Shown one piece after another: positions 51,925 to 60,979 of a DNA stretch of 64,000 nt. The notes under the pieces are model-generated. The model was not told the DNA's origin, made no database searches, and worked only from the letters and a program-made list of their open reading frames with translations. Made by a program: the position numbers and the translations under genes. Source of the DNA: DATFVA01 sp963832715 (GTDB taxonomy: Bacteria; Bacteroidota; Ignavibacteria; Ignavibacteriales; Ignavibacteriaceae); the NCBI GenBank assembly GCA_963832715.1, contig CAWHVB010000010.1:62001-126000 (forward strand). Direction: 5' to 3'. Positions within the stretch are counted from its first letter, which is position 1; each line of letters begins with the position of its first letter.

Positions 51925-53826
51925 TCACTTCAACAAAATCATCTTCTTTATATCCGAGAAAACCGGAATATTTTTTTCATTCTTCACCATTATCTGGTAG
52001 ATATACACTCCGCTTGCTAAACTGCTGACTTCCGACCTCAGGCTTCCGACTTCTTGAGTCCGTTCCACGGACGAAATCCCGCCACGCGGGACGTTCTCCG
52101 AATTCCCGCCTCTGAACTCTACCTCATAATATCCTGCTTCCTGATAACGATTTACCAGCGTTTCAACCAATTCGCCCTTTATATCATAAATATAAAGCTT
52201 TACATACCCTCTTTCTTTCAACCTGTACCCGATTTTCGTCGAAGGATTAAAAGGATTTGGATAATTTTGGAAAAGCTTGTAATTGTTAATTGTTAATTCT
52301 TCATTGTTAATTGTTCCCGTCAGGAACACGTGCAGTTCTTCCGATGGCCCAGATTCATTACCCTGATTGTCTACTGCAGTAATTTTATAGTAAAGATCAG
52401 TTATTCCCGGAGGAATTATATGAGAATAAAATGTATCGGGAATTGATGCAGCAAGTGTCGCTGAGTCTGCTGTAAAGTTTTCCGTTGTATCCCGGTAAAG
52501 GTTATAATGATTAAAATCAGCTTCTGTGTTCTTATTCCATTTAAGGTGAATATAATTTGAGTCCACTGCTGCAGAAAGATTTACTGGTATACGGGGAGGT
52601 AGGTCGGTATATTGGTACCTTTCTCCAAATAGACCTCCGTATAACCCGATATCACTTCTGGATCCATCTTTATCAAGAATAGCAGGATCTCCTCTGTCAA
52701 TTAAAGGGGAGAACATCTGAAGGTGAAAATCCAGCTCACCCTGTGTGCTGTCATCATTTACTACCATCGGGAACCGATAACTATTTGTTGTATCTGTATT
52801 TGTAAATCCTGAATAATTGCTGCTATTATCCCAGAGACAATTGTACTTTACAGTTGGCGGGCCATAACCAGTCCATTTCTTTATTCCTCTAACCGCATTA
52901 GTAATAATGTTATTCTCTATTACATTATCAGGTCCTGCGACAAGTGCAGTCCCAATTTCACCTCCTATGTAGTTGTTATGAAACTGAAGAAACTGGATAC
53001 CCTCATTATCGACACCATTACCAAGCCCAAATATCAGATTATTATAGATCTTAGCGGTATCGGTATAGCTTAAACCCATAGCGGCACCAACATTGAGTAA
53101 TATAGTATTATTTGATATTATCGGACTTGCACCGAAGGATTTATATATGCCATATGCATTTGTTACATATATTAGATTTGAATCGATTACGGGTTTGTAA
53201 GAGTAATTAAATGCACCAATACGAATGTCAGCAACCGAGTTGTCGATATCGGTATAAATGAAGTTTTTTATTATTTTCGAATTTGAATTAAATATGTCCA
53301 TCCCGATGAAAACATTATTACATATATTTTTATATACGGTGAAGTCCGTAAAACCATAATAGGTGGCATCTATCATAATACCTATTTCAGCATTACTGAT
53401 TTTATTCAATTCTACTAAACTGTTAATGCTACCTTCACCTGCAATCCCCCATCCAAGACTCGAGTTAGCATATACCAAAATATTAAAGCCTTTTAGCAGA
53501 CAGTTATCTTTAATCTCAATTGAAATTAAATCCGCTGAGTTTATCAATGCCCGCGTGTCTATTACACAGCTATCCATTCCAGCCCCGATAAGTGATAATC
53601 CCCGTATCATTACTACCTGCTCTTCATAAACTCCGTTTGCTACAAAAATGGTATCCCCGAATGATGAAATATTTATCGCACTCATAATGGAATCTGCTGC
53701 AGTTTCCCAGGTGAGATAGGGCGGTGAATTGCTGCCGGAATGACTGACATAGCGGACTTCAGCAAAAGAAATATGAATAGTAAAAAATGATAAAACCAAA
53801 ATAAGAGAGTATCTAAGCTGCCCCAT
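51925..53826 (-). CDS. Secreted beta-helix protein with FnIII-like and T9SS sorting domains
   Basis: The chosen start is Met at 53826 (MGQLRYSLILVLSFF), which begins a good signal peptide; a start at 53886 would add 20 residues before it. A right-handed parallel beta-helix of the pectate-lyase/right-handed-repeat type fills the first two thirds (many NN, I/V-N-N-I/T turns). A fibronectin-III-like domain follows (PRIPVNLSAAVDSNYIHLKWN...DLYYKITAVDNQGNES), then a type IX sorting domain (QNYPNPFNPSTKIGY; LASGVYIYQI; KKMILLK). It is probably exported and anchored by T9SS. Two repeat-derived stretches sit inside it in frame. Confidence 0.88.
   Translation of the reverse strand: MGQLRYSLILVLSFFTIHISFAEVRYVSHSGSNSPPYLTWETAADSIMSAINISSFGDTIFVANGVYEEQVVMIRGLSLIGAGMDSCVIDTRALINSADLISIEIKDNCLLKGFNILVYANSSLGWGIAGEGSINSLVELNKISNAEIGIMIDATYYGFTDFTVYKNICNNVFIGMDIFNSNSKIIKNFIYTDIDNSVADIRIGAFNYSYKPVIDSNLIYVTNAYGIYKSFGASPIISNNTILLNVGAAMGLSYTDTAKIYNNLIFGLGNGVDNEGIQFLQFHNNYIGGEIGTALVAGPDNVIENNIITNAVRGIKKWTGYGPPTVKYNCLWDNSSNYSGFTNTDTTNSYRFPMVVNDDSTQGELDFHLQMFSPLIDRGDPAILDKDGSRSDIGLYGGLFGERYQYTDLPPRIPVNLSAAVDSNYIHLKWNKNTEADFNHYNLYRDTTENFTADSATLAASIPDTFYSHIIPPGITDLYYKITAVDNQGNESGPSEELHVFLTGTINNEELTINNYKLFQNYPNPFNPSTKIGYRLKERGYVKLYIYDIKGELVETLVNRYQEAGYYEVEFRGGNSENVPRGGISSVERTQEVGSLRSEVSSLASGVYIYQIMVKNEKNIPVFSDIKKMILLK
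52023..52093. repeat. In-frame palindromic repeat element inside the T9SS sorting domain
   Basis: The DNA contains GAGTCCGTTCCACGGAC and GAAATCCCGCCACGCGGGA, matching the TTGAGTCCG...CGAAATCCCG family at 44671, 54216 and 54259. On the coding strand it reads VPRGGISSVERTQ, plus a GTCGGAAG direct repeat, and it interrupts the usual EVEF...LASGVYIYQ spacing without breaking the frame. Confidence 0.65.
52281..52315. repeat. AACAATTA repeat inside a coding region
   Basis: On the coding strand it reads AACAATTAACAATGAAGAATTAACAATTAACAA in short units, giving TINNEELTINN just before the conserved QNYPNPFNP. The same unit occurs in the clpV-vgrG gap and near 47890. Confidence 0.8.
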
Positions 53827-53886
53827 AGAATCAGCCTTAATGTAATAATATAAATTAAAAATAAGGTATGAACGTATCAGTAGCAA

Positions 53887-54559
53887 GGACGATTTGTCTT
53901 GCTGCCGTAGCTCAAGCTTCCCAGCCTGGAGGATTTATCCCGCCGATAGGCGGATGGAGAAAGCTTAACCAAGCCAATTATTCAGATTTCTGAAATAATA
54001 AACCCCTCATATTATTCGTCTAATCATCTTATCTTCTCATCTTCTTATCCTCTAAACATTGAGCAACCCTGCATGAATCGCCGCGAGCTTCAGCTCGTGG
54101 ATCCCATCAAAAATAGAATCACGGCTTTAGCCATTCATTCAAGGTCAACGGTTGTTACCCCACCTGAGACTTACCGGAAAAACCAACCCAATGAAAAATC
54201 CAAAAAATTTTCGATATGTTGAGTCCGGTTATTCCGGACGAAATCCCGGTCCCGACTGATTGAGTCCGGTTCTTCCAACGAAATCCGGCTCTGCCGGAAC
54301 TATGAATGACAATTAAATTACCACCGAATGACCCCTTCAGACTCCCGCACAACTTTCCACCCTCTTACCCTCCTCACGCTTCCGCGATTAAAACCAACCC
54401 AATGAAAAATCAAAAAATTCTGAATTTGTAACTGCTAACCCTCTAATCCTCTTCTCTTCTCATCTTCTCAGACTCTCCCTCCGCTGTAGTCTCCCCTTAA
54501 TTTCACCACTCCAACCTCCACCACTCTACTATTCCATCAAAAGCCCCCATCCCATCCTT
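53887..54559. other. Intergenic region rich in short repeats
   Basis: About 670 bp with no credible gene. It contains a REP-like palindrome CGAGCTTCAGCTCG (54084-54097), two AACCCAATGAAAAATC repeat copies (54181-54212 and 54391-54470) and two GAGTCCGG palindromic elements (54216-54255 and 54259-54297). Confidence 0.75.
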
Positions 54560-55615
54560 CTACATCCCCGTTCTCAAAAACCTCGGCTCTTCCAGAGTAA
54601 GTATAATTGAAATCCTATGCGTATCCGGCAGCCTGTCGATTTCTGCCATATTAAACCTGGCAAAAGAGTAATCGATATTAAGTTTCGGCAGCTTTATTCC
54701 GGCACCCACTGTAAACTGCTTAACATCATTATAACCTGCTCTTACGGAAAAAAGATTATTGTAGTTAAATTCGAATCCTCCGTGCATATCAAAGCTGACA
54801 GGACCTGCGTGGAAGGTTGATGCATACTGCCTGTTCTCAAATCTTACATCGAAATCGAGAGCCGGAGTGAATACTCCGTTCAATATATGAAGACCATATG
54901 CAGCGCCGATCTTGGCGGTGGGCGAAATTAATTCATTGAGACCGGTATTCCAGGCAACCAGTGTTGTTGTAATATCCTGGACGTTTGCGCCTACCGAGAA
55001 ATTTTCAAAAGGTAAATAAATAGCCCCTACATCAAAGCCTACGCCTGTTGCGCCAAACTCAGCAATATCTCTTCTTATGATTTTAATGCTTGCACCGTAA
55101 TAAAAATCTTCTGAATGTTTTTTTGCAAAACTTAGATAAAAGGCCCAGTCCTGATCGCTGAATTCGGTGATCTTTGAATAGTTCAGCCTTGCATATTGAT
55201 CATCAATGAAACTTGGATCTGTGATAGTTACGCCGGGATTTCGTCCGTCTTCAAGCGCCTGTCTCGTATCGGGTATACCGTCTATTCCAAGTCTCATTAC
55301 ACTTAAGCTGAACGTCATATCAGTATCCCAGGGAATTGCAACGGCAGCATAATCGTAATTGACTAGGTTGCCGAATCTCTCATCGTGCATCAAAGCTATT
55401 TGAGGATAATTGACCTGCACAAGTCCCGCCGGGTTGTAGTATCCGGCAGTAATATCATTAGCAACAGCGACAAATGCTCCGCCCATTGCCAGCGGTCTTC
55501 CTCCAACCCCTATTGCCATAAATTCACCGGCATATTTTCCTATAACTGTCTGAGCACTTAATTGGGGCAGGAAAAGAAATATCGAAAGAATTGCAAAAGT
55601 GATTTTTTTAGTCAT
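54560..55615 (-). CDS. PorV/PorQ-type outer-membrane barrel protein
   Basis: The signal peptide ends near residue 21 (QLSAQ), followed by GEFMAIGVGGRPLAMGGAFVAVANDITAGYYNPAGL, the hallmark opening of PorV/UPF0164-type FadL-like barrels. The rest alternates barrel strands; 351 residues is typical. PorV carries T9SS cargo to the cell surface. Ignavibacteria have several paralogues, so whether this is PorV itself or a relative is open. It is encoded near a T9SS cargo gene. Confidence 0.82.
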   Translation of the reverse strand: MTKKITFAILSIFLFLPQLSAQTVIGKYAGEFMAIGVGGRPLAMGGAFVAVANDITAGYYNPAGLVQVNYPQIALMHDERFGNLVNYDYAAVAIPWDTDMTFSLSVMRLGIDGIPDTRQALEDGRNPGVTITDPSFIDDQYARLNYSKITEFSDQDWAFYLSFAKKHSEDFYYGASIKIIRRDIAEFGATGVGFDVGAIYLPFENFSVGANVQDITTTLVAWNTGLNELISPTAKIGAAYGLHILNGVFTPALDFDVRFENRQYASTFHAGPVSFDMHGGFEFNYNNLFSVRAGYNDVKQFTVGAGIKLPKLNIDYSFARFNMAEIDRLPDTHRISIILTLEEPRFLRTGM

Positions 55616-55878
55616 AAGATAGGTAGAAACCTTTTAGTTGATGTAAAATCGTGGCAAAAGATGGATATTTTGATTTTGAAAGTCAAGGCTAATTTACGTA
55701 GAAACCTAATAAATACCCGCTTTGGCTTATGTATGTGGGCCGGGTGAAGTTAAAGAGTTAAAGCCCTCGCAGCGCCATTCATTGCGAGTACTCTCATTCC
55801 TCGTGCACTTTACAAAATGAGATTTCTGCAATATATTCACAGAGTACAAAGATTAAATTATCTGCAGGGAGAGTAAAA

Positions 55879-56856
55879 ATGAGAGGGAAAAAGTATTTCT
55901 TAATTATAGCCGGGTCGCTTGCTCTTTTCTTTAGCGGATGCTATACTGTTGAGCAGACTATCTACCTTCAGGATGTGAAGGTTTCGGGACCATTAAATCA
56001 GCCGCCTCTTCAGGTAACTACTCATAATAAAACTGCTTTTACAGTTACTCCTAAATTGTCATTTAACGGAAGGCAGTATATTTCCGGAAATGTTGAAAGT
56101 CATACAGATGTTAATGAAAACGGCATCTACCAGATCGACACTGTTCATAATTCTGATGGAACCAGCACCTACAAAATATCAGATGCAAATAATCGGGCTT
56201 ATAGCGGCGATAACCTTAGATGGGATATGCCGAAGGTCAGTGCGGGCATTGATATGGACATCCAGCTTTCCAGTTCGTTTGCGCTTACAGGCGGGTTGTC
56301 TTATTCGGGAGATCAGAACCACGATTACTTCGGAGGGACAGTAGGGATCGGGTTCTTTAAATTAAGAGAAAACGGCGCTATGCGTTTTGATGCCGGAATT
56401 ATTTGGCAGAATCTTTATTATGATGCTTCAACAGTTGTAGTAAGTGAGGTTAAAAACCTCTGGTCAGGTTATACTAATACCGATATTTCTTTCTTCAGAG
56501 ATAAGGAGCAATCGCGTTCCTTCAATCCTTATTTTTCACTTACTTATAACTCGGCATATCCGGAATCGCCTGTAAACTTTTTACTCAGCCTGGGATTTTT
56601 TACACAGACAGTTGTATCATTCGAACCGACAACCTATAATCCAGAATATTATTTTTGGGGGAATACGGTTAAAGTGAATGATAAAAGAGGGGAGAGTATG
56701 GCTTCGTTTATTACTTTTACCCCGGGATTGATTTTAACCCTCGGACCTGAAGGAGAGATAGTTGCCGGCGCCAGGATACTCCACGAAAATGTAATAGGAA
56801 ATTCAAAGCAGTCGACTTTCATTTCCCCTGTATTGCAGTTTAATTTCCATCTTTAG
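55879..56856 (+). CDS. Unknown outer-membrane lipoprotein with barrel-like C-terminal part
   Basis: The signal peptide ends in a lipobox (FFSGC, Cys21). Residues about 70-125 are polar; the rest (about 120-325) has alternating strands ending in FHL with features of a membrane-associated beta-barrel (VSAGIDMDIQLSSSFALTGGLSYSG, NGAMRFDAGIIWQNLYY). CAGGGAGAG precedes the ATG. I do not recognise the family. Confidence 0.7.
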   Translation: MRGKKYFLIIAGSLALFFSGCYTVEQTIYLQDVKVSGPLNQPPLQVTTHNKTAFTVTPKLSFNGRQYISGNVESHTDVNENGIYQIDTVHNSDGTSTYKISDANNRAYSGDNLRWDMPKVSAGIDMDIQLSSSFALTGGLSYSGDQNHDYFGGTVGIGFFKLRENGAMRFDAGIIWQNLYYDASTVVVSEVKNLWSGYTNTDISFFRDKEQSRSFNPYFSLTYNSAYPESPVNFLLSLGFFTQTVVSFEPTTYNPEYYFWGNTVKVNDKRGESMASFITFTPGLILTLGPEGEIVAGARILHENVIGNSKQSTFISPVLQFNFHL

Positions 56857-56961
56857 TATTCAACTGCCTTCCTTCTGAATGAATGCCATTCTTAATCGGA
56901 TTTATCCGGTTGATGATCTATCATTCCCGAGAATACTCACCTCTCCATTACTCCTTCCTGT

Positions 56962-57708
56962 TTACTTCACCTTCCCCTGGTTAGCCACTGCATTTGTCTT
57001 CTTCGCAATTTCATCCTGGTCGCCGAGGTAATAATGCTTGAGCGGCTTAAGATTTTCATCCAGCTCATAAACAAGCGGGATTCCTGTTGGGATATTCAAG
57101 CCTACGATCTCATCATCAGGTACGTTGTCAAGGTATTTTACAAGCGCACGAAGACTATTACCGTGTGCTGCAATTATTATTTTTTTTCCTTCTTTAATCG
57201 AAGGGGCAATCGTATTTTTCCAATAGGGCAGGAATCTGTCAACTGTATCCTTTAAACATTCTGTAAGAGGGATTTCTTTATCCGATAAATTTTTATAACG
57301 CGGATCTTTACCGGGATATCTTTCGTCATCTTTTTCCAGTGCAGGCGGCTGAATATCGTAGCTTCTTCTCCAGGTATGCACCTGCTCTTCTCCGAATTTT
57401 TTTGCCATTTCGGCCTTATTCAGTCCCTGCAGCGCACCATAATGTCTTTCATTAAGCCTCCATGATCTTTCGACAGGTATCCACATCAGGTCGAGTTTAT
57501 CCAGCGTTATCCACAATGTTCTGATCGCTCTTTTTAAGACCGAGGTATATGCCATATCAAAGGAATAACCTTCCTTCAAAAGAACTTCACCCGCTTTATT
57601 TGCTTCTGTTAGTCCCTGTTCCGATAAATCCACATCCGTCCATCCCGTGAAGCGGTTCTCCTTATTCCAGGTGCTCTCGCCGTGACGTAATAAAACTAAT
57701 TTGCTCAT
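56962..57708 (-). CDS. gpmA: 2,3-bisphosphoglycerate-dependent phosphoglycerate mutase
   Basis: The enzyme interconverts 3- and 2-phosphoglycerate in glycolysis. LVLLRHGESTWNKENRFTGW carries catalytic His8; ERHYGALQGLNKAE and the late AAHGNSLRALVKYLD carry the second histidine. The 248 residues match the bacterial dPGM family. Single gene, convergent with the lipoprotein gene before it. Confidence 0.96.
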   Translation of the reverse strand: MSKLVLLRHGESTWNKENRFTGWTDVDLSEQGLTEANKAGEVLLKEGYSFDMAYTSVLKRAIRTLWITLDKLDLMWIPVERSWRLNERHYGALQGLNKAEMAKKFGEEQVHTWRRSYDIQPPALEKDDERYPGKDPRYKNLSDKEIPLTECLKDTVDRFLPYWKNTIAPSIKEGKKIIIAAHGNSLRALVKYLDNVPDDEIVGLNIPTGIPLVYELDENLKPLKHYYLGDQDEIAKKTNAVANQGKVK

Positions 57709-57789
57709 TTCTGCTCCGTTATTTCCGAATATATTATTAAGTACATATACTAAAATAATAAATACAGGAGTGTTAATTTATATTTGATA

Positions 57790-59028
57790 TCATAAAGCAT
57801 GATCTGCCGTAATCTTTTTTGCCGCCGAAAACCGGAGCACAAGGTACCCGGTAATTCCTGATATGAGCGATGCTATCAGAATACCCGTCTTCGCAATGTT
57901 CGTCAGATCTTCAGATGTAAAAGCCAGGTTGGTTATGAAGAGCGACATCGTAAAACCTATTCCTGCAAGTATGCCGGCTCCGAATATATGCTTCCAGTTG
58001 ACTTTTGAAGGAAGAGATGCAATGTTCAGCTTGACGGCAAGCCAGGAAAAGATAAATATGCCTGCCTGCTTTCCGATGAATAATCCGGCTATAATTCCAA
58101 GACTGACTTCATTGGCCAGGGAATTAAAGAAATCTTCCTGCAGAGGTACTCCCGCATTCGCCAGCGCGAATACAGGCATAATGAAAAAAGAGACCCAGGG
58201 ATTAAGTGAATGTTCGAATCTCTGAAGGGGAGTGAGTACCTTACGGCAGCTGCTTTCAATCGTCTGTACGATGTCCTGCCGTTCTTCATTTGCAAGCACA
58301 TCAGGACCTTCTTTCCCTTCACGGTCAAATTCCTCCAGCAGTTCCTTACCATTAACGAGGAACTCCTCAGTGTTGTACCTCGAAGTTGCAGGCACAACGA
58401 ATGCAAGAAGAACTCCTGCAACCGTGGCGTGAATACCCGAAAGCAAAAATGCAATCCATAGTGCAAACCCAAGGATTGTATAGATAAGGAGATTTCTTAC
58501 TCCGAGCCGGTTAGCTATGAGCAGAATGATAAAAATACCCGCTGCAGTAAATAATGCAGCCATCGATAATTCTGCTGTGTAAAAGAAGGCAATTACCAGC
58601 ACTGCGCCTATATCATCCGCAATTGCCAGTGCAGTAATAAATATCTTAAGATTTACTGGTACATTAGAACCAAGCAGTGCCATCAGCCCTATTACAAATG
58701 CAATATCAGTAGCCATCGGAATTCCCCAGCCTGATTCTCCCGCTCCTCCGGTATTGAAGACCAGGTAAATAAGAGCAGGGAAGATCATCCCGCCCAATGC
58801 CGCTGCCCCAGGAAGAATTGCCTGGCGTGCGGTGGAAAGCTCGCCGACAAGAAATTCACGCTTAATTTCAAGTCCCACAACAAAAAAGAATACTGCCATG
58901 CAGTCCGTCATTAATCCAGTGGTGAAGACTATAGTCCAGCTTAAAATTCTCAACTCCGATGGAAATATTTGTATGCCACAAATGAAAGTAAGATTCCGAC
59001 AGACCGGTATTTGCCCAGAGAAGTGCAA
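57790..59028 (-). CDS. nhaA: NhaA Na+/H+ antiporter, 3' part of frameshifted gene
   Basis: The correct part begins at MAVFFFVVGLEIKREFLVGEL (about 58899) and includes the transport aspartates in MATDIAFVIG and ITALAIADDIGAVLVIAFF (the Asp-Asp pair of NhaA). About ten TM helices follow to the end. Residues before MAVFFF are read from the wrong frame. Together with the upstream fragment the protein would be about 449 residues, normal for NhaA with its long loop (EEFLVNGKELLEEFDREGKEG). Confidence 0.92.
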   Translation of the reverse strand: MHFSGQIPVCRNLTFICGIQIFPSELRILSWTIVFTTGLMTDCMAVFFFVVGLEIKREFLVGELSTARQAILPGAAALGGMIFPALIYLVFNTGGAGESGWGIPMATDIAFVIGLMALLGSNVPVNLKIFITALAIADDIGAVLVIAFFYTAELSMAALFTAAGIFIILLIANRLGVRNLLIYTILGFALWIAFLLSGIHATVAGVLLAFVVPATSRYNTEEFLVNGKELLEEFDREGKEGPDVLANEERQDIVQTIESSCRKVLTPLQRFEHSLNPWVSFFIMPVFALANAGVPLQEDFFNSLANEVSLGIIAGLFIGKQAGIFIFSWLAVKLNIASLPSKVNWKHIFGAGILAGIGFTMSLFITNLAFTSEDLTNIAKTGILIASLISGITGYLVLRFSAAKKITADHAL

Positions 59029-59137
59029 TGACCGTACAAATGATCAGCAGGATTCCGCTGGATGCTTCTGCCTTGGTAAATTCTTTGAAGGGACGGATTA
59101 GTTTTTCAATCGGGGGAGTGGGATTACTAATTTTCAT
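58868..59137 (-). CDS. nhaA: NhaA Na+/H+ antiporter, 5' part of frameshifted gene
   Basis: Residues 1-77 are the NhaA N-terminus (FTKAEASSGILLIICTVIALLWANTGL; LHHWINDGL). The frame is then lost: the text continues HGSILFCCGT where NhaA expects MAVFFFVVG. Removing one base at 58900 (CTG-C-ATG) restores the family sequence exactly. NhaA exports sodium in exchange for protons. Confidence 0.92.
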   Translation of the reverse strand: MKISNPTPPIEKLIRPFKEFTKAEASSGILLIICTVIALLWANTGLSESYFHLWHTNISIGVENFKLDYSLHHWINDGLHGSILFCCGT

Positions 59138-59203
59138 TCAAAATCCTAATAAATTTCATTATACAGACTTTAACATAAAATAAATCCCGTTAGTTCAAAG
59201 GAT

Positions 59204-59632
59204 TTAATGATTAAAGCTGATCTGCTTCAGTTTCTTAACCATGTCTTTAAACATTTCCGGAACAACAGAAATTTTTTTCTTCTGATAGTCATAAAAAACT
59301 ATTCCTGTTTTTGCTGAAGCACATTCCGTCGTGTCTTTATCATTAGTCACCCTGTAATAAAAATCGCATCCGGTGCCCGTAATGCCTGTTACAGAAACAT
59401 GAAAAGTTAGAGTGTCGCCGTATACGACCTGCGATTTATATATTATTACCGAATCCACCATTATTATTCCGCAGCCCCCTGCATCGATCTCAGTCAGATT
59501 GATCTTATTCAGATACTGCACCCTTGCCTCATGTATCAAAGAGAGAAGTGCGTCATTCCCAAGATGATTTCCGTAATTAATGTCGGTTATGCGGACTGGT
59601 ATTTTGGTCGAAAATTCAAATTTTTCGGGCAT
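59204..59632 (-). CDS. Hotdog-fold acyl-CoA thioesterase
   Basis: The 142-residue protein has the 4HBT pattern: RITDINYGNHLGNDALLSLIHEARVQYL (with the DxxxxxHxxN-type active-site region) and SQVVYGDTLTFHVSVTGI. It probably hydrolyses acyl-CoA esters. The ATG lies in a plausible start position and the family is usually 130-150 residues. Confidence 0.88.
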   Translation of the reverse strand: MPEKFEFSTKIPVRITDINYGNHLGNDALLSLIHEARVQYLNKINLTEIDAGGCGIIMVDSVIIYKSQVVYGDTLTFHVSVTGITGTGCDFYYRVTNDKDTTECASAKTGIVFYDYQKKKISVVPEMFKDMVKKLKQISFNH

Positions 59633-59789
59633 TTCAAGTTTTATTCTGCTCAGTTTAAACCTTTAATCTTTCTTTTTACTCAAATATAAAAAACAACGGA
59701 TCCGGGTTAAAATTTTATCTCATATATCTTTCGTAAGAATTTTTAATAAACAAAATGACTAAATTAAATATTAACACAAGGAGCAATTA

Positions 59790-60719
59790 ATGATGAAGCT
59801 ATTAAAAGTACTATTTATTTTAACCGGCGTTTTCATTCCTATCCTTTTTACAGGATGTTCAAACTCAACTTCACCAAATGATAATCAGCAGACAGCTAAC
59901 GATTTAACCAAGTCTTCAGTTGTTGAGACTGATATGGGTGTGCTTAATGCAGAAGGCGTTCCAATGCGGGACTGCGACGGTGTGTTTGCCCTCGGATGGA
60001 ATGAATTATTCGGACCGATCAGATGGAATGATGAAACTAACGGACATGCAATGGGAGTAGTTTTCGGTGATTCAGTTCATCAGCGTCCTTTTATCAGAAG
60101 CGGTATTGATATCGGTACAATTTATATAAATTACAATAATGAGCAGATCCAGCTTGAAAAGAGAATTGGTCCCGACGGCGGAGTTTTCTATTCGTTATAT
60201 CCCCGTTTCTTCGACGACGGCCATCTCGATTTTATTGCCGGGGCTGATTATGAATTCGAAATTACAGGGTCAGATAATTTTAGTCCGTTAAATTTTACTT
60301 TAACGGCTCCCCAGGCGCTTGTACATATAAATACTCCGGAAGAGGATTCTCTAATAAATCCGGCAAATGACCTTACACTTGAATGGTCAGGCGGTACTGC
60401 TGAAGATCCTATAGCTATCCGTCTGATGCCCTGCCGTCCTCCGGAACCTCCTCAGCGTGGTCCTCGTCATGGTGATGGAATGCAGCCGCCGATGCAGATT
60501 CCGCCGATGGGAGATCCGATCTTCATTCTTCTTGAACATAATCCCGGCACATATACTATTGCATCGTCAACTCTGCAGACGCTTATTTCTCAATCGGGAG
60601 CACATAAACTTGTATGCGTGGTTTCTCAGATAGATAAAAATGATGTGCAGCATGGCAGCAGGGATCTGAAGTTTGTTATGCACAACGGCGATAGCGTTTT
60701 GTTAAATGTTCAGCAGTAA
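59790..60719 (+). CDS. Unknown lipoprotein with Pro/Gly-rich loop
   Basis: AAGGAG lies 5 bp before the start. The lipobox is LFTGC (Cys23). The body has a beta-rich region (AMGVVFGDSVHQRPF; TIYINYNNEQIQLEKRIG) and a later Ig-like stretch (VHINTPEEDSLINPANDLTLEWSGG) broken by a Pro/Gly-rich insert (EPPQRGPRHGDGMQPPMQIPPM). No family recognised. A clear terminator follows. Confidence 0.75.
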   Translation: MMKLLKVLFILTGVFIPILFTGCSNSTSPNDNQQTANDLTKSSVVETDMGVLNAEGVPMRDCDGVFALGWNELFGPIRWNDETNGHAMGVVFGDSVHQRPFIRSGIDIGTIYINYNNEQIQLEKRIGPDGGVFYSLYPRFFDDGHLDFIAGADYEFEITGSDNFSPLNFTLTAPQALVHINTPEEDSLINPANDLTLEWSGGTAEDPIAIRLMPCRPPEPPQRGPRHGDGMQPPMQIPPMGDPIFILLEHNPGTYTIASSTLQTLISQSGAHKLVCVVSQIDKNDVQHGSRDLKFVMHNGDSVLLNVQQ

Positions 60720-60743
60720 CAGAAAGATAACATCCTCACACTC

Positions 60744-60781
60744 AATCCGGGATCCGTTAATTTGGGTTCCGGATTTTTTTT
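60744..60781 (+). terminator. Rho-independent terminator
   Basis: AATCCGG (60744-60750) pairs with CCGGATT (60769-60775), extended inward by GATCC/GGGTT, and is followed by a run of eight T. It lies 25 bp after the lipoprotein stop. Confidence 0.85.
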
Positions 60782-60786
60782 GTACA

Positions 60787-60939
60787 GCGAAACGCTGTTT
60801 CGCCCCATGTAAGCGAAACGCTGTTTCGCTCCATGTACAGCGAAACGCTGTTTCACCCCCATGTACAGCGAAACGCTGTTTAGCTCCCATGTAAAGCGAA
60901 ACGCTGTTTAGCCCCATGTAAAGCGAAACGCCAATTCGC
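60787..60939. repeat. Tandem array of six palindromic repeats
   Basis: The core GCGAAACGCTGTTTCGC (two 7-bp arms around GCT) starts at 60787, 60813, 60840, 60868, 60896 and 60923, with a period of 26-28 bp and intervening CATGTACA-like text. The last copies have decayed to CTGTTTAGC and CCAATTCGC. It lies between convergent genes, just after the terminator. Confidence 0.93.
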
Positions 60940-60979
60940 TCCTGACAATGAAATCAATGCAAAACTAACACCGTTTCAC

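Noticed and set aside
60702..60917. Open frames across the tandem repeat array
   Set aside because: They exist only because the repeat unit lacks stops; the protein would be pure repeat with no start signal.
60787..60939. CRISPR-like array
   Set aside because: The units are directly adjacent with only about 10 bp of nearly constant text between palindromes, there are no unique spacers, and no cas genes are present.
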